Source: Dugong dugon (lineage: Eukaryota > Chordata > Mammalia > Sirenia > Dugongidae). From it: a DNA stretch of 64,000 nt. The translations under genes and the position numbers were made by a program. A model generated the notes under the pieces. That model saw only the letters and a list, made by a program, of their open reading frames with translations, had not been told where the DNA came from and made no database searches. Positions 22,814 through 34,793 of the stretch are shown in pieces (the first letter of the stretch is position 1; each line of letters begins with the position of its first letter). Where the stretch lies: assembly GCA_030035585.1 (NCBI GenBank), contig CM057465.1:32072001-32136000 (forward strand), in the 5' to 3' direction.

Positions 22814-23034
22814 ACCAGTATGCTGGAACATGGTGACTCTCACAGACGCTAATAAAATTCCTGTGGGCGCTATGTTTATAATTTCAGAAGCTGCCTCCAA
22901 GTTGATGGTGAAGCCATAGAAAAAAATGGAGCAACTCCTTTGAGTTTTATACTTTCAGATAGTAGCTGAAATATACAAGACACTGAAATAATGACATTAT
23001 CAACTTAGTTTTCTTTAAAATTTTTTTATCTTTC
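22814..23034. other. Unassigned sequence
   Basis: No supported feature between RTE E and the minus-strand L1 3' end. Confidence 0.4.
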
Positions 23035-23575
23035 TTTTTTTAGAATTTATATTATTTTTGTTGTTGTTGAGAATACACACAACAAAACATACACCAATTC
23101 AACAGTTTCTACATGTACAAGTTAGTGACGTTGATTACATTCTTTGAGTTGTACAAGCATTTTCACCCTCCTTTCCTGAGTTGTTCCTCCCCCATGAACA
23201 TAAACTCAGTGCCCTCTAAGTTTTCTATCTAATCTTTCAAGTTGCTGTTGTCAACTTGATCCCATATAGACAGATCTTAAAAAAGCGTAATGCTCAAGGC
23301 AGATATTCTTTACTAGTTAAGCTAAACTATTATTTAGTTCTATGAAGACTTCAGGGGATATTTTTGGTTTAAATTTAAAGATTATCTCAGGGTAATAGTT
23401 TCAGGGGTTCATCCAGCCTCCAAGGCTCCAGAAAGTCTGGATTCTATGAGGATTTTAAATTCTGTTCTACATTTTCCCCCTTTTGATCAGGATTCTGCTA
23501 TAGAATTTTTTATCAAAATGTTCAGTAATGGTAGTCGGGCACCATCCAGTCCATTTCCTCTTCCAAAATTTATAT
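23035..23575 (-). mobile_element. Old L1 3' UTR (L1-g), minus
   Basis: T-rich left edge (the poly(A) side), then 'aacagtttctacatgtacaa' and 'ttgattacattctttgagtt'. At the right end is 'gtagtcgggcaccatccag', the reverse of the 'gatggtgcccggctaccac' block found in L1-c and L1-d 3' UTRs. This makes it a diverged L1 of the same lineage. ORF2 is not present. Confidence 0.72.
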
Positions 23576-24651
23576 TTTTCTTAAATAGAATAAGACTAAC
23601 TTAAAATGAGAGAAAGTTATTGCAACAGAAGAGCATTTGTCATTTCGTGATTACTGACTAAAATAAATTAATCTCAGATGTAGAAAACCTTTTTTCTTAC
23701 GAGAAAGAAATCTTCACAGTATGTCACTGTGAACAAATGTTGATGGATAACCTCATTTTTCTAATAGTTTATCTATTAGAAACAAACAAACAAACAAAAA
23801 ACATTCAAGAATATTTGAGTAGGTAACTATATCTGAACTGAAAGGCAGATTTCATTAGAGAGAAGAAACCAGAGAGTGAAAGAATTAAGTATATGTGAGT
23901 GTGTCTGTGTATGTGTATGTATATGTTTTGAGCACACACTCAGGAAGAGCTTCATATTTTAACACTGATAAGTGTCCTCAACATACTAGAACAACTAGTT
24001 TGCCAGAAGGCTTTGATGAAGTGAAAAGGTTAAGGATTCTTGACTCATGAAGTATTCTCAAAGAATTTTATATTCTTTTCCCATATTTAAAGTTAAGTTA
24101 GTGTTACTTAAACAAACTAAAGCTTAGCACATATTTACTTTTCTTTAAATCATGATCTAACTGGTCTATATGACTCTTATTATTTCTCATAACAAATAAT
24201 TCATCAATCTATGCTGTTATTTTAGTAAGAAATTGCATTTTATATAAAAAGCTTAAGAAACTTGGCCAGACATAACTTATGTTTAGTTATCCATGCCTGG
24301 GAGAAAGGTAACTATTAAGCCTATGTATTTCTAGGCAAGTTACTACTTGGTGGCAATTATTAACATTACAAGCTTAAAGCAAAGAAGAAATTATCAGACT
24401 ACTACTATTCAACCCTTCTACACCAGATTTTTAAATAACTTGGGAGAAGTCTTTTGCAATATCCCAAGGCCTTGTGCTCAGCAGGCACTCAGTAAATGCA
24501 TCTTGAGACTTACTGACAATCAGATTATCTTAGAATAGCCTGTAACCCCTCCATCATAAAATCATCATTAAATTGAGAACAGAATATAATACTGAAAAAT
24601 ATGTATCAACAAGGAAAATTAGTTAAGAGTATGTCTCATGTTTCAAAACTG
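23576..24651. other. Unassigned AT-rich sequence
   Basis: About 1.1 kb. Contains an (aaac)n run near 23780-23800 and a TG-rich microsatellite near 23890-23930. No gene or element recognised. Confidence 0.45.
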
Positions 24652-25089
24652 TGATCGTTAAGATTGTGTCAAATTGGCTGGGCCACGATTCTCAGGGTTT
24701 GGCAGTTATGACATCGTTTGGTAGTCGTGTGCTGTGATCACCTCCATGATGAGATCTGATATAATGTGATCATCTCCAAGATGGAATCTGCTATGAGTAG
24801 CCAATCTGTTAAAAGGGCGTTTCCTCAGGGATGTGGCATACATCCAATGTTTGTGGACTTTCCGGCAAAGCTCGCTGGCTTTTGCTTTGGATCCTGTATT
24901 CAGCATGTGAGTATCTGACCTTCAGTTCTTGGGACGTGGGCCAGCCTGCCATCTGACCTGTGAATCTTGGGTTTGTCAGCACAGCCTGATGCCTGATGCC
25001 TGACCCACAGACATGGGACTTGACAGCCTCTACCACCACGTGAGTCATTTCCTTGAGATAAATCTCTCTCTACATATACATTATATATA

Positions 25090-26334
25090 TTTGCTGAAGA
25101 TTATTCAAAAGCAGCTGCAGCAGTACACCAACAGGGAACTGCCAGAAATTCAGGCCAGATTCAAATGAGTATGTGGAACCAGGGATATCATTGCTGATAT
25201 CAGATGGATCTTGGCTGAAAGCAGAAAATACCAGAAAGATGTTTACCTGTGTTTTTTTGACTATGCAAAGATATTTGACTGTGTAGATCATAACAAATTA
25301 TGGATAACACTATGAAGAATGGGAATTCCAGAACACTTAATTGTACTCATAAGGAACCTGCACATAGCAGACCAAGATCAGTCGTTCGAACAGAACAAGG
25401 GGCTACTGCGTGGTTTGAAGTCAGGAAAGGTGTGTGCCGGGTTGAATCCTTTCAAAATACTTATTTAATCTATATGGTGAGTAAATAATCCAATAAACTG
25501 GACTATATGAAGAAGAACACTGCATCAGGATTGGAGGAAGACTCGTTAACAACCTGTGTTATGCAGATGACATAACCTTGCTTGCTGAAAGCAAAGAAGA
25601 CTTGAAGTACTTACTGATGAAGATCAAACACCACAGCCTCCAGTATGGATTACACGTCAATGTAGAGAAAACAAAAGTCCCCACAACTGGACCAATAAGC
25701 AACATCATGATAAATGGAGAAAAGATTGAAGTTGTCAAGGATTTCATTTTACTTGGATCTACAATCAACACCCATGGAAGCAGCAATCAAGAAATCAAAA
25801 GATGCATTGCATTGGGCAAATTTGCTGCAAAAGATCTCTTAAAAGCAAAGACGTCACCTTGAAGACCGAGGTGCACTGGCCTAAGTCACTGTGTTTTCAG
25901 TCACCTCATATACATGTGAAAGCAGGGTAATGAATAAGGAAGACCAAAGAAGAATTGATGCCTTTGAATTATGGTGTTGGTGAAGAATATTGAATATACC
26001 ATGGACTGTCAAAAGAAAGAACAAATCTGTCTTGGAAGAAGTACAAACAGAATGCTTCTTAGAAGCAAGAATGACAAGACTACACCTCACATACTTTGGA
26101 CACGTTATCAGGAGGGATCAGTCCCTGGAGAAGGATATCGTACTTGGTGAAGTAGAGGGTCAGTGAAAAAGAGGAAGACTCCCCAACGAGACGGATCGAC
26201 ACAGTGATTGCAACAATGGGCTCAAGCATAGCAGGGACTGTGTGAGGATGGCACAGGACTGGGCAGTGTTTCGTTCTGTTGTACATAGGGTTGCTATAAG
26301 TGGGAACTGAGTTGACAGCACCTAACAACAACAA
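25090..26334 (+). mobile_element. RTE-clade LINE copy F, 5' truncated
   Basis: Starts 'ttgctgaagattattcaaaa' in the RT and runs to the tail 'cacctaacaacaacaaat'. The RT active-site area reads CYADDITLLAESKEDLKYL at about 25558-25615 with YADD kept. Frameshifts lie near 25490. It is inserted in an (AT)n tract, so the TSD cannot be separated from the repeat. Confidence 0.92.
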
Positions 26335-26375
26335 ATATATATATATATGTATATATGTGTATATATACGTATATA
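26335..26375. repeat. AT/GT microsatellite
   Basis: Alternating atatatgt and gtatatac units adjoining the RTE F tail. Expanded on the right side relative to the short AT run at 25072-25090. Confidence 0.8.
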
Positions 26376-26560
26376 CTTCATTGGTTTTCTTTCTCTAGAA
26401 AACTCAGCCAAAGACAAAAACTTTGAGGAGTCCACAGGCTATAGGAGAGTGGAGAATGAATAAAGGGAAGCCATGTCATTCCACAATTCACCTCACATAA
26501 AAATGTAGCCTAACTCAGAAAGAACTGAAAGAATTATCAACACTACTTAATATTGAGTGG

Positions 26561-26600
26561 CCAAAATTGACTCAATGGCAATGGGTTTGGGTTTTAATGT
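26561..26600 (+). mobile_element. SINE tail fragment
   Basis: Only the 3' end remains: 'aattgactcaatggcaatgg' followed by gtttgggtttt. Confidence 0.55.
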
Positions 26601-27119
26601 TAAGTGTCATGAGCTAAATAAAATTGTGGGTTACAGAAGAGTTGGTAAGGAGAAAAACTTTATCCTAATTAAACTTACCAGAAATTCTCTGGATGTAAGA
26701 GTTTATGCAGGGAGGGATCCCGCTTAGAGTTTATTCTCATATTACCCTTTAAATAAATTGGGCAAACAGGTGAGGCTAGTTCCCAGTGAGGGCTGTCAAG
26801 TCAGTGAGATAAGTGTTATAGAGAGCCTTGGCTCTACTCCATAATTATAGAGGAGAAACTCTTCAGTTAAGAGAATGGTGGCACATGTGCTTATGAAGAC
26901 ATACATAAAAATTTTCACAGTGGCTCTATGGGTAATAGCAAGAAGGAAAGGAAGGAAGCAAGGAAGGATGGGCAAGCCGAAAATATGTAATGGCATTATT
27001 TCATAATTTACAACCAATCCTCTATAGAAGTCTTCTCATCTCAATACTTCTGGGGTCCCTACCAGGTATCTTACATGTGTTCAGATCTAGTTATGCCACC
27101 TGTAGTGTTAGTCCTCTTC
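26601..27119. other. Unassigned sequence
   Basis: Contains a gaagg/aagg purine-rich stretch near 26940-26970. No gene recognised. Confidence 0.4.
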
Positions 27120-27124
27120 CCCTC

Positions 27125-27647
27125 TGTTACGGATTGAATTGGTCCCCCCAAAATGTGTGTCAACTTGGGTAGACCATGATTCCCAGTATTGAGTGGTTGT
27201 CTACCGTTTTGTGATCTGATGTGGTTATCCGATGTGTTGTAAATCTTAACTTTCTATGATGTCAATGAGGCAGGATTACAGGCAGTTATGTTAATGAGGC
27301 AGGACTCAATCTACAGCATTAGGCTGTGTCTTGAGTCAATCTCTTTTGAGATATAAAAGAGAGAAGCGAGCAGAGAAGAGAGGGACCTCCTACCATGAAG
27401 AATGAAGAACAAGGAGGAGAGTGCGTCCTTTGGACATGGGGTGCCTGACCTGAGAAGCTCCTAGACCAGGGGAGGATTGATGACAAGGACCTTCCCCCAG
27501 AGCCAAAAAAGAGAGAAAGACTTCCTCTAGAGCTGATGCCCTGAATTTGGACTTCTCGCCTCCTAGACTGTGAGAAAATTAGTTTCTGTCTGTTAAAGTC
27601 ATCCATTTGTGGTATTTCTGTTATAGCAACACTAGATAACTAAGACA
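27125..27647 (+). mobile_element. Solo LTR (ERVL/MaLR type) with perfect 5-bp TSD
   Basis: TG...CA-bounded LTR of 523 bp, from tgttacggattgaattgg to actagataactaagaca. Perfect ccctc duplications lie at 27120-27124 and 27648-27652. A TATA-like atataaaag sits at 27351-27359, upstream of a purine-rich segment. It is homologous at both ends to the paired LTRs at 31217 and 36421, but has a different middle. No internal region remains, so it arose by LTR-LTR recombination. Confidence 0.88.
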
Positions 27648-27652
27648 CCCTC

Positions 27653-28676
27653 CTTGGCCTCTTCCATTGAGTATAATATATCCTCTGGGTACTGATGCAG
27701 CTTCTGGGGATCACTGCTCTTAGCCTTGTACTACCAATTCTACTACTGCTGCTGCACTTGATTCCAGAAACATCAAATCTTTGAATTGGAGGAATTGCCT
27801 CTTTCCACCTTTTTGCCATGTCCCACTAAAGAATAATGGAGTTGCCTCTTCCCATCTTACAGACTTTTAAATAAAACTTAATTTTTACTTTATAGCATGG
27901 ATTCATAAAGGAGACAAATCTAAGTGGCAAAATATGGTGCTGTGCTCAGAATCCCTATTCCCTAAAGATGACAAAATGTCTGCAATTTGTTCATATATCT
28001 CACAGTGGACTCCATCTTCCTTTAAGATGAGTTTTCATCTAGAAGATGTCTCATTTTTCTCATTTAAATAGACTTCTAGTAGACTAACCACCATGACATG
28101 TACTAGACATATCTGAATCCAGTGGTAGATAGAACTTGGCTTAAACGAGAATAAAGTAGCGATCAGCTTCAACTACAGTCTCTCATACCCATCCTTTCCT
28201 TACTTTGCTATAACCACAAATCTAGAATGGGAAATTTTCATTTTATGTTTGGATTACTGCAATAACCACCACCCATTCTAATAATCCTTGCCAGTCCTAC
28301 ATGACACTGCTTCCTATATCAATGCTACTTTTCTGCTTGAGAATGTACAGTATTTTTCTGTGGCCTTTCAGATACAATTTCACCAATCAATCTAGCATTC
28401 AAGTATCTTCCGTGTTCTCTGGTGTTATCTCTTACCTTTCTTCATTTGTATCCTCGTATCAGAAATGTTCTTCTTCAATGATCTAAACCACATTATCTTT
28501 ACATATCCAGCAATTACATGTCCCGACCTCCTCCCAGAACAGATGTGAAATTTTCTAAGACAATTTTAAAGTTGTGATTTTAAAAGATCAGGAAATCATT
28601 CAATGCTTAAATGATTGGATAAATTCATGTTTTGTTTCATAAATGTCACTTTAACTTTATTGGACCTAGGTGAGAA
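27653..28676 (+). other. Unassigned; possible L2 remnant
   Basis: About 1 kb. 28200-28560 is pyrimidine-rich with L2-like phrases ('gattactgcaataaccacc', 'cctacatgacactgcttcct'), but too decayed for a firm call. Confidence 0.3.
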
Positions 28677-28847
28677 TAACAACAACAATAAAAAAAACCC
28701 ATTGCCATCAAATGGATTCTGACTCATAGTGACACTATAGGACAAAGTAGAACTGCCCCGTAGGGTTTCCAAGGAGCAGCTGGTGGATTTGAACTGCTGA
28801 CCTTTTGGTTAACAGCCTAGCACTTAACCACTGTGCCACCAGGACTT
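28677..28847 (-). mobile_element. AfroSINE, minus, with 11-bp TSD
   Basis: Reverse copy 'aaaaacccattgccatcaaa' to 'ctgtgccaccaggactt'. Perfect TSD ctaggtgagaa at 28666-28676 and 28848-28858. Includes aac/aat-rich tail bases. Confidence 0.93.
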
Positions 28848-28858
28848 CTAGGTGAGAA

Positions 28859-29778
28859 GAGTATCTTTTAAAACTAAAAATGTAACAATCCATCCTAGGG
28901 TTAGCATTACTTTTTTATTGTCTTCTCAGATGAGCAAACCACTTATAACAGTCCCAAGTGTTACTCTGTCCCTTCTTGCTAGAATTAAACTCGGTAGTTT
29001 TAGGTAAAGCCTCATCCTAATATGCTCAAAACCTCAATTTGGCAATTCTATTCTTCCCTACTTTTACCCAGTAACTTTAGCAAGTCTCCTTTCCTGAGGC
29101 CATTGCCTGCCTTGAAAAAAAAAAAATTCTCCCTCATCAAATGCTCCAGACCCCTACTCTTTTTCAGTGGTTTTCTTGCCTTCCTTTTTTTCTGGATATG
29201 ACTGCAGTTCCTTTAGGATGGATCAAAAATATAATTCGTTAAATTCCAAAAATTCTCATAAAAGTTTTGTTTTATTCTACAATTCATAGCCCTACCACCT
29301 TAAATCACTCTTACATGATCACCAAGAAATAAATTGTGAAATTAGGTTGTCTAAAGATAATGTGATCACTTTTTCACCAACAGGGAAAACAGAAACTATA
29401 ATTTAATATTCAGTAACATTTAGAGAAGGAAGTGTTTCTTCACAAAGCTTTTCCAGAAGAAAAATGCTGTATTATTTCAAAATAATGCAATCGTTTTGGC
29501 AACAGAAGAAAAAGGCTGCAAAGGTTCTGAGGAATGTGTTTAGTCTGATGCAGCATTTTTAGAGATCATGAATGAGGAAGAAATAGCCCTGATGGAAAAA
29601 ATAATCAATCAGTTTTGCTGAAACTGTTGATAAAAGTAAAATAGTTCCAACAAAAGAACCAGGATTTAAGACACTGTCAGCAGAAGACCAAAAGATCTAA
29701 CATTTTGGAAATTAAAGTTAACTTTGCCAAGTAACTCAATGTTGTTCAGCATTGCAGTTCACCATACATAATTGTCCT
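28859..29778. other. Unassigned sequence
   Basis: About 900 bp, AT-rich, with no supported gene or repeat. Confidence 0.4.
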
Positions 29779-29790
29779 GAAGAGGTTGGG

Positions 29791-29981
29791 TTGCTCCATG
29801 GTTAAGTGTTTGGCTGCTAACCAAAAGGTTGGTGGTTTGAACCCACCAGCTGCTCCGCTGGAGAAAGATGTGGCAGTCTGCTTCTGTAAAGATTTACATC
29901 CTTGGAAACCCTATGGGGGCAGTTGTACTCTGTCCTATAGAATTGCTGTGAGTTGGAATCTGCTTGACGGCAATGGGTTTT
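29791..29981 (+). mobile_element. AfroSINE, plus
   Basis: Head 'ttgctccatggttaagtg', middle 'gagaaagatgtggcagtctg', tail 'gcttgacggcaatgggtttt'. Probable imperfect TSD 'gaagaggttggg' / 'aaagaagttggg' at 29779-29790 and 29982-29993. Confidence 0.88.
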
Positions 29982-29993
29982 AAAGAAGTTGGG

Positions 29994-30836
29994 GAGGCAG
30001 GCATCATAGCAACCAGATTAAGAAAAATAACAGTAAGGTCCTATTTGTAGTCTTCATTGGTTGTCTCTGACTTGACAGAAAAGAGTTACTTGAGCAAATG
30101 TAAGTAAACTTGTCACCATTTGAATTAGTTATAAGATACATGGATGGTTACTATGTAGGGACTTCAACTAGTCACTTATAAATGATCCTATCACCATGAA
30201 AAGTCCTGGATTGATCGGAACTCTTGATACCTGCTGGAAATCTCCTCACATGTTGTCTTCATCACCTTGCAAAGATAGGCAATACACAGCACTTCTTGCA
30301 TAAAAATGACTTGTGAGAAACTTAGAATAGAAAATATCTGAAGGAAATCACCCATGAACAATCCTCATTCTCATTCCAAGTTTTGTAAGTCATAGAAAAT
30401 TTTTAGTACCCTCATTCTCCCCTCTTTTCCTCTCCAGGTCACCTGTACCACCACTTCTTTCAGACCACTCATTCTGACTCTTCTGTCTATTGAACAACAA
30501 AAGCCCCCCACCTTACCCATTGCCATGCAGGATCCTTATCTATGGATAATAAATACCATGTGTCCTTAATATTTCTTTCAGGACATCTTCACTACCTTGC
30601 CTCATCTCCTAGGTACTTCTAAAGTTTTTCCAGACAAATGACAGAGATAAGACAGTTCTTCCAAAGGACCCAGAAAACTAGCCCAAAGCTGCTTTCCATA
30701 AGTATAAATTTTCTTTTACATTTGCTCTTTTATTATTAAATTGTACGTAAATTTTTCATCCTACTTCAAAATATATCTGCTTTTGTATCAATCTAAGTTG
30801 TATGAATTGTTTACCATGGGTAGAAATTGATGCTTT
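29994..30836. other. Unassigned sequence
   Basis: About 840 bp. Pyrimidine-rich between 30410 and 30640. No gene recognised. Confidence 0.4.
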
Positions 30837-30843
30837 AGGAAGA

Positions 30844-31055
30844 TGTTGCTGTTCTTAGTTGCTGTCAAGCACATTCTGACTTATGGTGACCCCAGATGTG
30901 TAAAGTAGGACTGCTCCATAGGCTTTTCAAGGCTGTGAACTTTCAGAAGTAAATCACCAGTCCAGTCTTCCAAGGTCCCTCTGAGTGGGTCTGAATCACC
31001 AGTGTTTTGGCTAGTAGTCAAGCACTTAACCATTTGCACTATCCAGGGGCTCCTG
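30844..31055 (-). mobile_element. SINE, second subfamily, minus
   Basis: Tail 'gttgctgttcttagttgc', head 'ccatttgcactatccagggg'. Short TSD aggaaga at 30837-30843 and 31056-31062. Confidence 0.87.
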
Positions 31056-31216
31056 AGGAAGACAGACCTGGTTTAATTATGTTTTCAAGTAACCCCATAA
31101 GCCTCCCTACTGGAAACTGTTCTTTTTCCCATATTCACAGGAGAGTATGTGAATTGAGAGGTAGTGGAGTTGGCATTCTCCTGCTCCACTAATTCTGTTT
31201 CCAAGGCATTATTCTT

Positions 31217-31627
31217 TGTTATGCATTGAATTGTATCTCCCAAAAATATGTGTCGTAAATCCTAACCTCTATGCCTGTGGTTATAATCCCATTTGAGAAT
31301 GGGTTGTCTGTGCTATGTTAACGAACAGGATTAGTGTAGAACGTGTCTTGAATCAATTTCTTTTGCAATATGAAAGAGATTAAACAAGCCAGTAGAGCAG
31401 AGATGGGCGGAGAGAGATGCCAAGCCATGTGAAAATCACCCAGGAGCAGAAGCTCAGAAGAGACAATGACCTTCTTCCAGAGCCCACAGAGAAAGGAATG
31501 TCTTCCCTAGAGCTAGCACCCTGAATTTGGACTTCTAGCCTCCTAAACTGTGAGAAAGTAAATTTCTGTTTGTTAAAGCCACCCACTTGTGGTATTTCTG
31601 TTATAGCAGCACTAGATAACTAATGCA
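31217..31627 (+). repeat. 5' LTR of the MaLR-type provirus
   Basis: Starts tgttatgcattgaattgt and ends ctagataactaatgca. 411 bp. Shares the ttaatcaagcag-like middle and the 'gtttgttaaagccacccact' 3' part with the partner LTR at 36421-36983. Confidence 0.85.
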
Positions 31628-31632
31628 AAATT

Positions 31633-31649
31633 TGGTACCAGGAATGGGG
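31633..31649 (+). promoter_or_regulatory. tRNA-Leu-type primer binding site
   Basis: tggtaccaggaatgggg, five bases after the 5' LTR. It fits the 3' end of a leucine tRNA (CCA plus acceptor/T-arm) with one mismatch by my recall. Leucine priming is the hallmark behind the name ERV-L. Confidence 0.75.
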
Positions 31650-31941
31650 TGCTGCTCTCACAAATACCTACAAGGTGGAAGTGATTTTAGAATTGGGTAA
31701 TGGGTAGAGGCTGCAAGAGTTTTAAGGTGCCTAATAGTAAAAGCCTAGATTGCCTTAAAGAGACTGTTGATAGAATTATGGACATCAAAGGCGATTCTGA
31801 TGAGGGTTCAGATTGAAGTGTAGAGCTATAGAGAAAGTCTTTCTCATCTTAGAAAATACATACGGCACAGTAAATAATCTTCCTAGAAATGTGGGCATTA
31901 AATGTGCTTCTGGTTAGGCTTTAAAAGGAAGTGATGAACAT

Positions 31942-32279
31942 GTGATTCGGCAATGGAGGAAGGGCGATTCTTTTTATGCAGTGACAAAGAACTTGTCTGA
32001 ATTATGTTCAAATGTATGGTGGAAGGTGGAACTTGTAAGTTATGAACTTGAATATTTGGATGAGGAGATTTCTAAGCAAGATCTTAAAGGGGCCACATGG
32101 TTTCTCCTTGCCTCTTACAGTAAAATGCAAGAGGAAAGAGGTGGACTTAAAAATGAACTGTGCAAAATGAAAACAGAACTAAAAGATTTGGAAAATTCTG
32201 TTGTACAAACTAAGGACACATGTCCTAGAATGTTCACCAAGGATGTGGCTACACAGACTTTTGTTAAAGAGATTAAGCC
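31942..32279 (+). pseudogene. MaLR internal ORF fragment (gag-like position)
   Basis: An open frame after the PBS encodes a charged, helix-prone stretch (VWWKVELVSYELEYLDEEI, then KMQEERGGLKNELCKMKTEL, probably coiled coil) before L1-d interrupts it at 32280. By position it corresponds to a gag-like region, but I recognise no domain. The last codons read past 32280 belong to the L1. Translation today is doubtful. Confidence 0.5.
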
Positions 32280-33611
32280 TACGCAATCCCGATCCCAATA
32301 CCAACAACATTCTTCAAAGAGATGGAAAAACTAATCATTAACTTCATATGGAAAGGGAAGAAGCCCCAAATAAGTAAAGCACTAATGAAGAAGAGGAATA
32401 AAGTTGGAGGACTCACACTACCTGACCTCAGAAGCTACTATACAGCTACAGTAGTCAAAACAGCCTGGTACTGGTACAACGACAGATACATTGACCAATG
32501 GAACAGAATTGAGAACCCAGATGTAAATCCATCCACCTACCTGATCTTCGACAAGGGCCCAAAGTCCATCAAATGGGGAAAAGGCAGTCTTTTTAACAAA
32601 TGATGCTGGCAAAACTGGATATCCATCTGCAAAAAAATGAAACAGGACCCATACCTCATGCCGTATACAAAAACTACTTCAAAATGGATCAAAGACCTGA
32701 ATATAAAGCCTAAAACTATAAAGTTCATAGAAGAAAAAATAGGACCAACACTTCAGGCCTTAATACATGGCATGAACGGGATACAAACCATAACCATCAA
32801 CACACAAACCCCAATAGATAAGCTAGATAACTGGGATCTTCTAAAAATCAAACACCTATGCTCTTCAAAAGACTTCACCAAAAGAGTAAAAAGAGAACTT
32901 ACAGACTGGGAAAAAATTTTTGGACAGTACAAGTCAGACAAAGGTCTAATCTCCATATTCTACAAGAAAATCCAACACCTCTACAATAAAAAGACAAATA
33001 ATCTTATTAAAAAATGGGCAAAGGAAATGAACAGACACTTCACCAAAGAAGACATTCAAATAGCCAGCAGACACATGAGGAAATGCTCATGATCACTAAC
33101 CATTGGAGAAATGCAAAGTAAAACCACAAGGAGATACCATCTCACCCCGGCATTACTGGCACGAATCAAAAACACTGGAAATAACAAATGTTGGAGGGGC
33201 TGCAGGGAGATCGGAACTTTTATGCAGTGCTGGTGGGAATGCAAAATGATACAACCATTTCGGAAAATGATATGGCCTTTCCTCAGAAAGCTAGAAATAG
33301 ACATACCATCAATCCCACTCCTAGGAATATATCCTAGAGAAATAAGAGTCGTCACTCGAATAGACATATGCACACCTATGTTCATGGCAGCATTGTTCAC
33401 AATAGCAAAATGATGGAAACAACCTAGATGTCCATCAACAGATGAATGGATAAACAAACTATGGTACATACACACAATGGAGTACTATGCAACGAGAAAG
33501 AACAATGAATCTGTGAACCATCTCATAACATGGATGAAACTAGAGGACATTATGCTGAGTGAAATAAGTCAATCACAAAAGGACAAATATTGTATGAGAC
33601 CTCTATTGTAA
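32280..33611 (+). pseudogene. L1 ORF2 C-terminal fragment (L1-d)
   Basis: The sequence encodes the region downstream of the RT in ORF2p: [19 protein letters not shown] near 32337, [19 protein letters not shown] near 32410-32465, DWEKIFGQYKSDKGLIS near 32905-32950, then the Cys/His-like part ([16 protein letters not shown] near 33197-33245) and MRPLL-stop at 33609-33611. Interruptions include a stop after NK near 32601, one at 33090-33092 and one near 33411. No RT catalytic motifs are included because of 5' truncation. Confidence 0.9.
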
Positions 33612-34779
33612 AAACCCATGAAAAAGTTCACACGCAAAATGTAACAATCTTTGTTGGTTACCAGAGATGGAAGGGGTGGGGGGGAAATACTGAATAGGCA
33701 ATAAATAAGTGGTATCTTGGGTAAAGGGTGAGACAGTACACAATACAGGGGAAACTAGCACAACTTGTACAAGGGAAGGTCACGGAAGCCCCATAGACAT
33801 ATCCAAACTCCCTGAGGGACTGAATTGCTAGGCGGAGGGCTGTGGGGACCATGGTCTCGGGGAACATCCAGCTCAATTGGCATGACACAGCTTATAAAGA
33901 CAATGCTCTACATTCTACCTTGGTGAGTAGTGTCTGGGGTCTTAAAAGCCTGTGAGTGGCCATCTAAGATACTCCACTGGTCTCATCCCTTCGGGAGCAA
34001 GGGAACATGAAGAGAACAGGATACAAGGAAAAGATTAGTCTGAAGGACTAATTTTCCACAGCTACCAAGGCCTCCACCGGACTGAGTCCAGTACAGCTAG
34101 ATGGTGCCCGGCTACCACCACTGACTGCTCTGACCAGGATCACAACAGAGGCATCTGGACAGAGCTGGAGAAGGATGGAGAACATAATTCTAACTCACAA
34201 TAAAAAGACCAGATTTACTGGCCTAAAGGAGACTGGAGAAACCCCAAGAGTGTGGCCCCCAGACACCCTTTTAGCTCAGTGGTGAAGTTATCTCCGAGGT
34301 TGACCGTTCAGCCTGGGAGTGGACAGCCAAGTAAAACCAAATGAGACTAACAAGGTACAGTAGTCCAGTGACGAGGGACAGAAGGAAGAAGGGGACAGGG
34401 AAGCTGGTGATAGGGAACCCAAGGTTGAGTAAGGATATTGTTGATGTGTTGTGAGATTGTTAACCATTGTCATAGGGCAACATTTGTAGTAACTGTTAAA
34501 TGAGAAACTATTTTGTTCTGTAAGCCTTCATCTTAAGTGAGAATAACAGCACAATTGGAAGAGCGTAGTCAATGTCACTGAACTGTGCATGTAGAAATTT
34601 TTGAAATAGTGTATCTTTGGCTATGTGTATTTTCACCAAAAATAAAAGGTCGAGAAGGGAGAGGGTTGACATGTTGTGGGGTTGTTAACCAATGTCATAA
34701 AACAATGTGTGTACTACTGTTTCATGAGAAACTATTTGTTCTGTAAGCCTTCACCTGAAGTACAATAAAAAAAAGAAAA
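32280..34779 (+). mobile_element. L1-d: 5'-truncated L1 inside the provirus
   Basis: A 2.5-kb insertion with a perfect 14-bp TSD aaagagattaagcc (32266-32279 and 34780-34793). Contains the ORF2 C-terminal third, a 3' UTR with the gatggtgcccggctaccac block, and a doubled 3' tail: the 'gttaaccattgtcatagggc' phrase at ~34459 recurs as 'gttaaccaatgtcataaaac' at ~34684. Ends in an A-rich run. The 3' ~900 bp is virtually identical to the inverted L1-e. Confidence 0.94.
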
Positions 34780-34793
34780 AAAGAGATTAAGCC

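Larger units (their letters stand above)
24652..26410 (+). mobile_element. LTR-like element split by RTE F
   Basis: 24652-25089 begins 'gttaagattgtgtcaaattggctg' in pieces and ends 'gagataaatctctctctac'. 26335-26410 continues 'cattggttttctttctctag', the usual end of this class of mammalian LTR. The two parts make one LTR-length unit (about 0.5 kb) interrupted by RTE F at an AT repeat. Family not named with certainty. It shares phrases with the LTR at 27125. Confidence 0.6.

Noticed and set aside
34288-34473. 61-codon ORF identical to one at 47823-48008, suggesting a conserved peptide
   Set aside because: Both lie in the non-coding 3' UTR of L1-d and L1-e, antisense to the element. Identity comes from the near-identical DNA block, not protein constraint.
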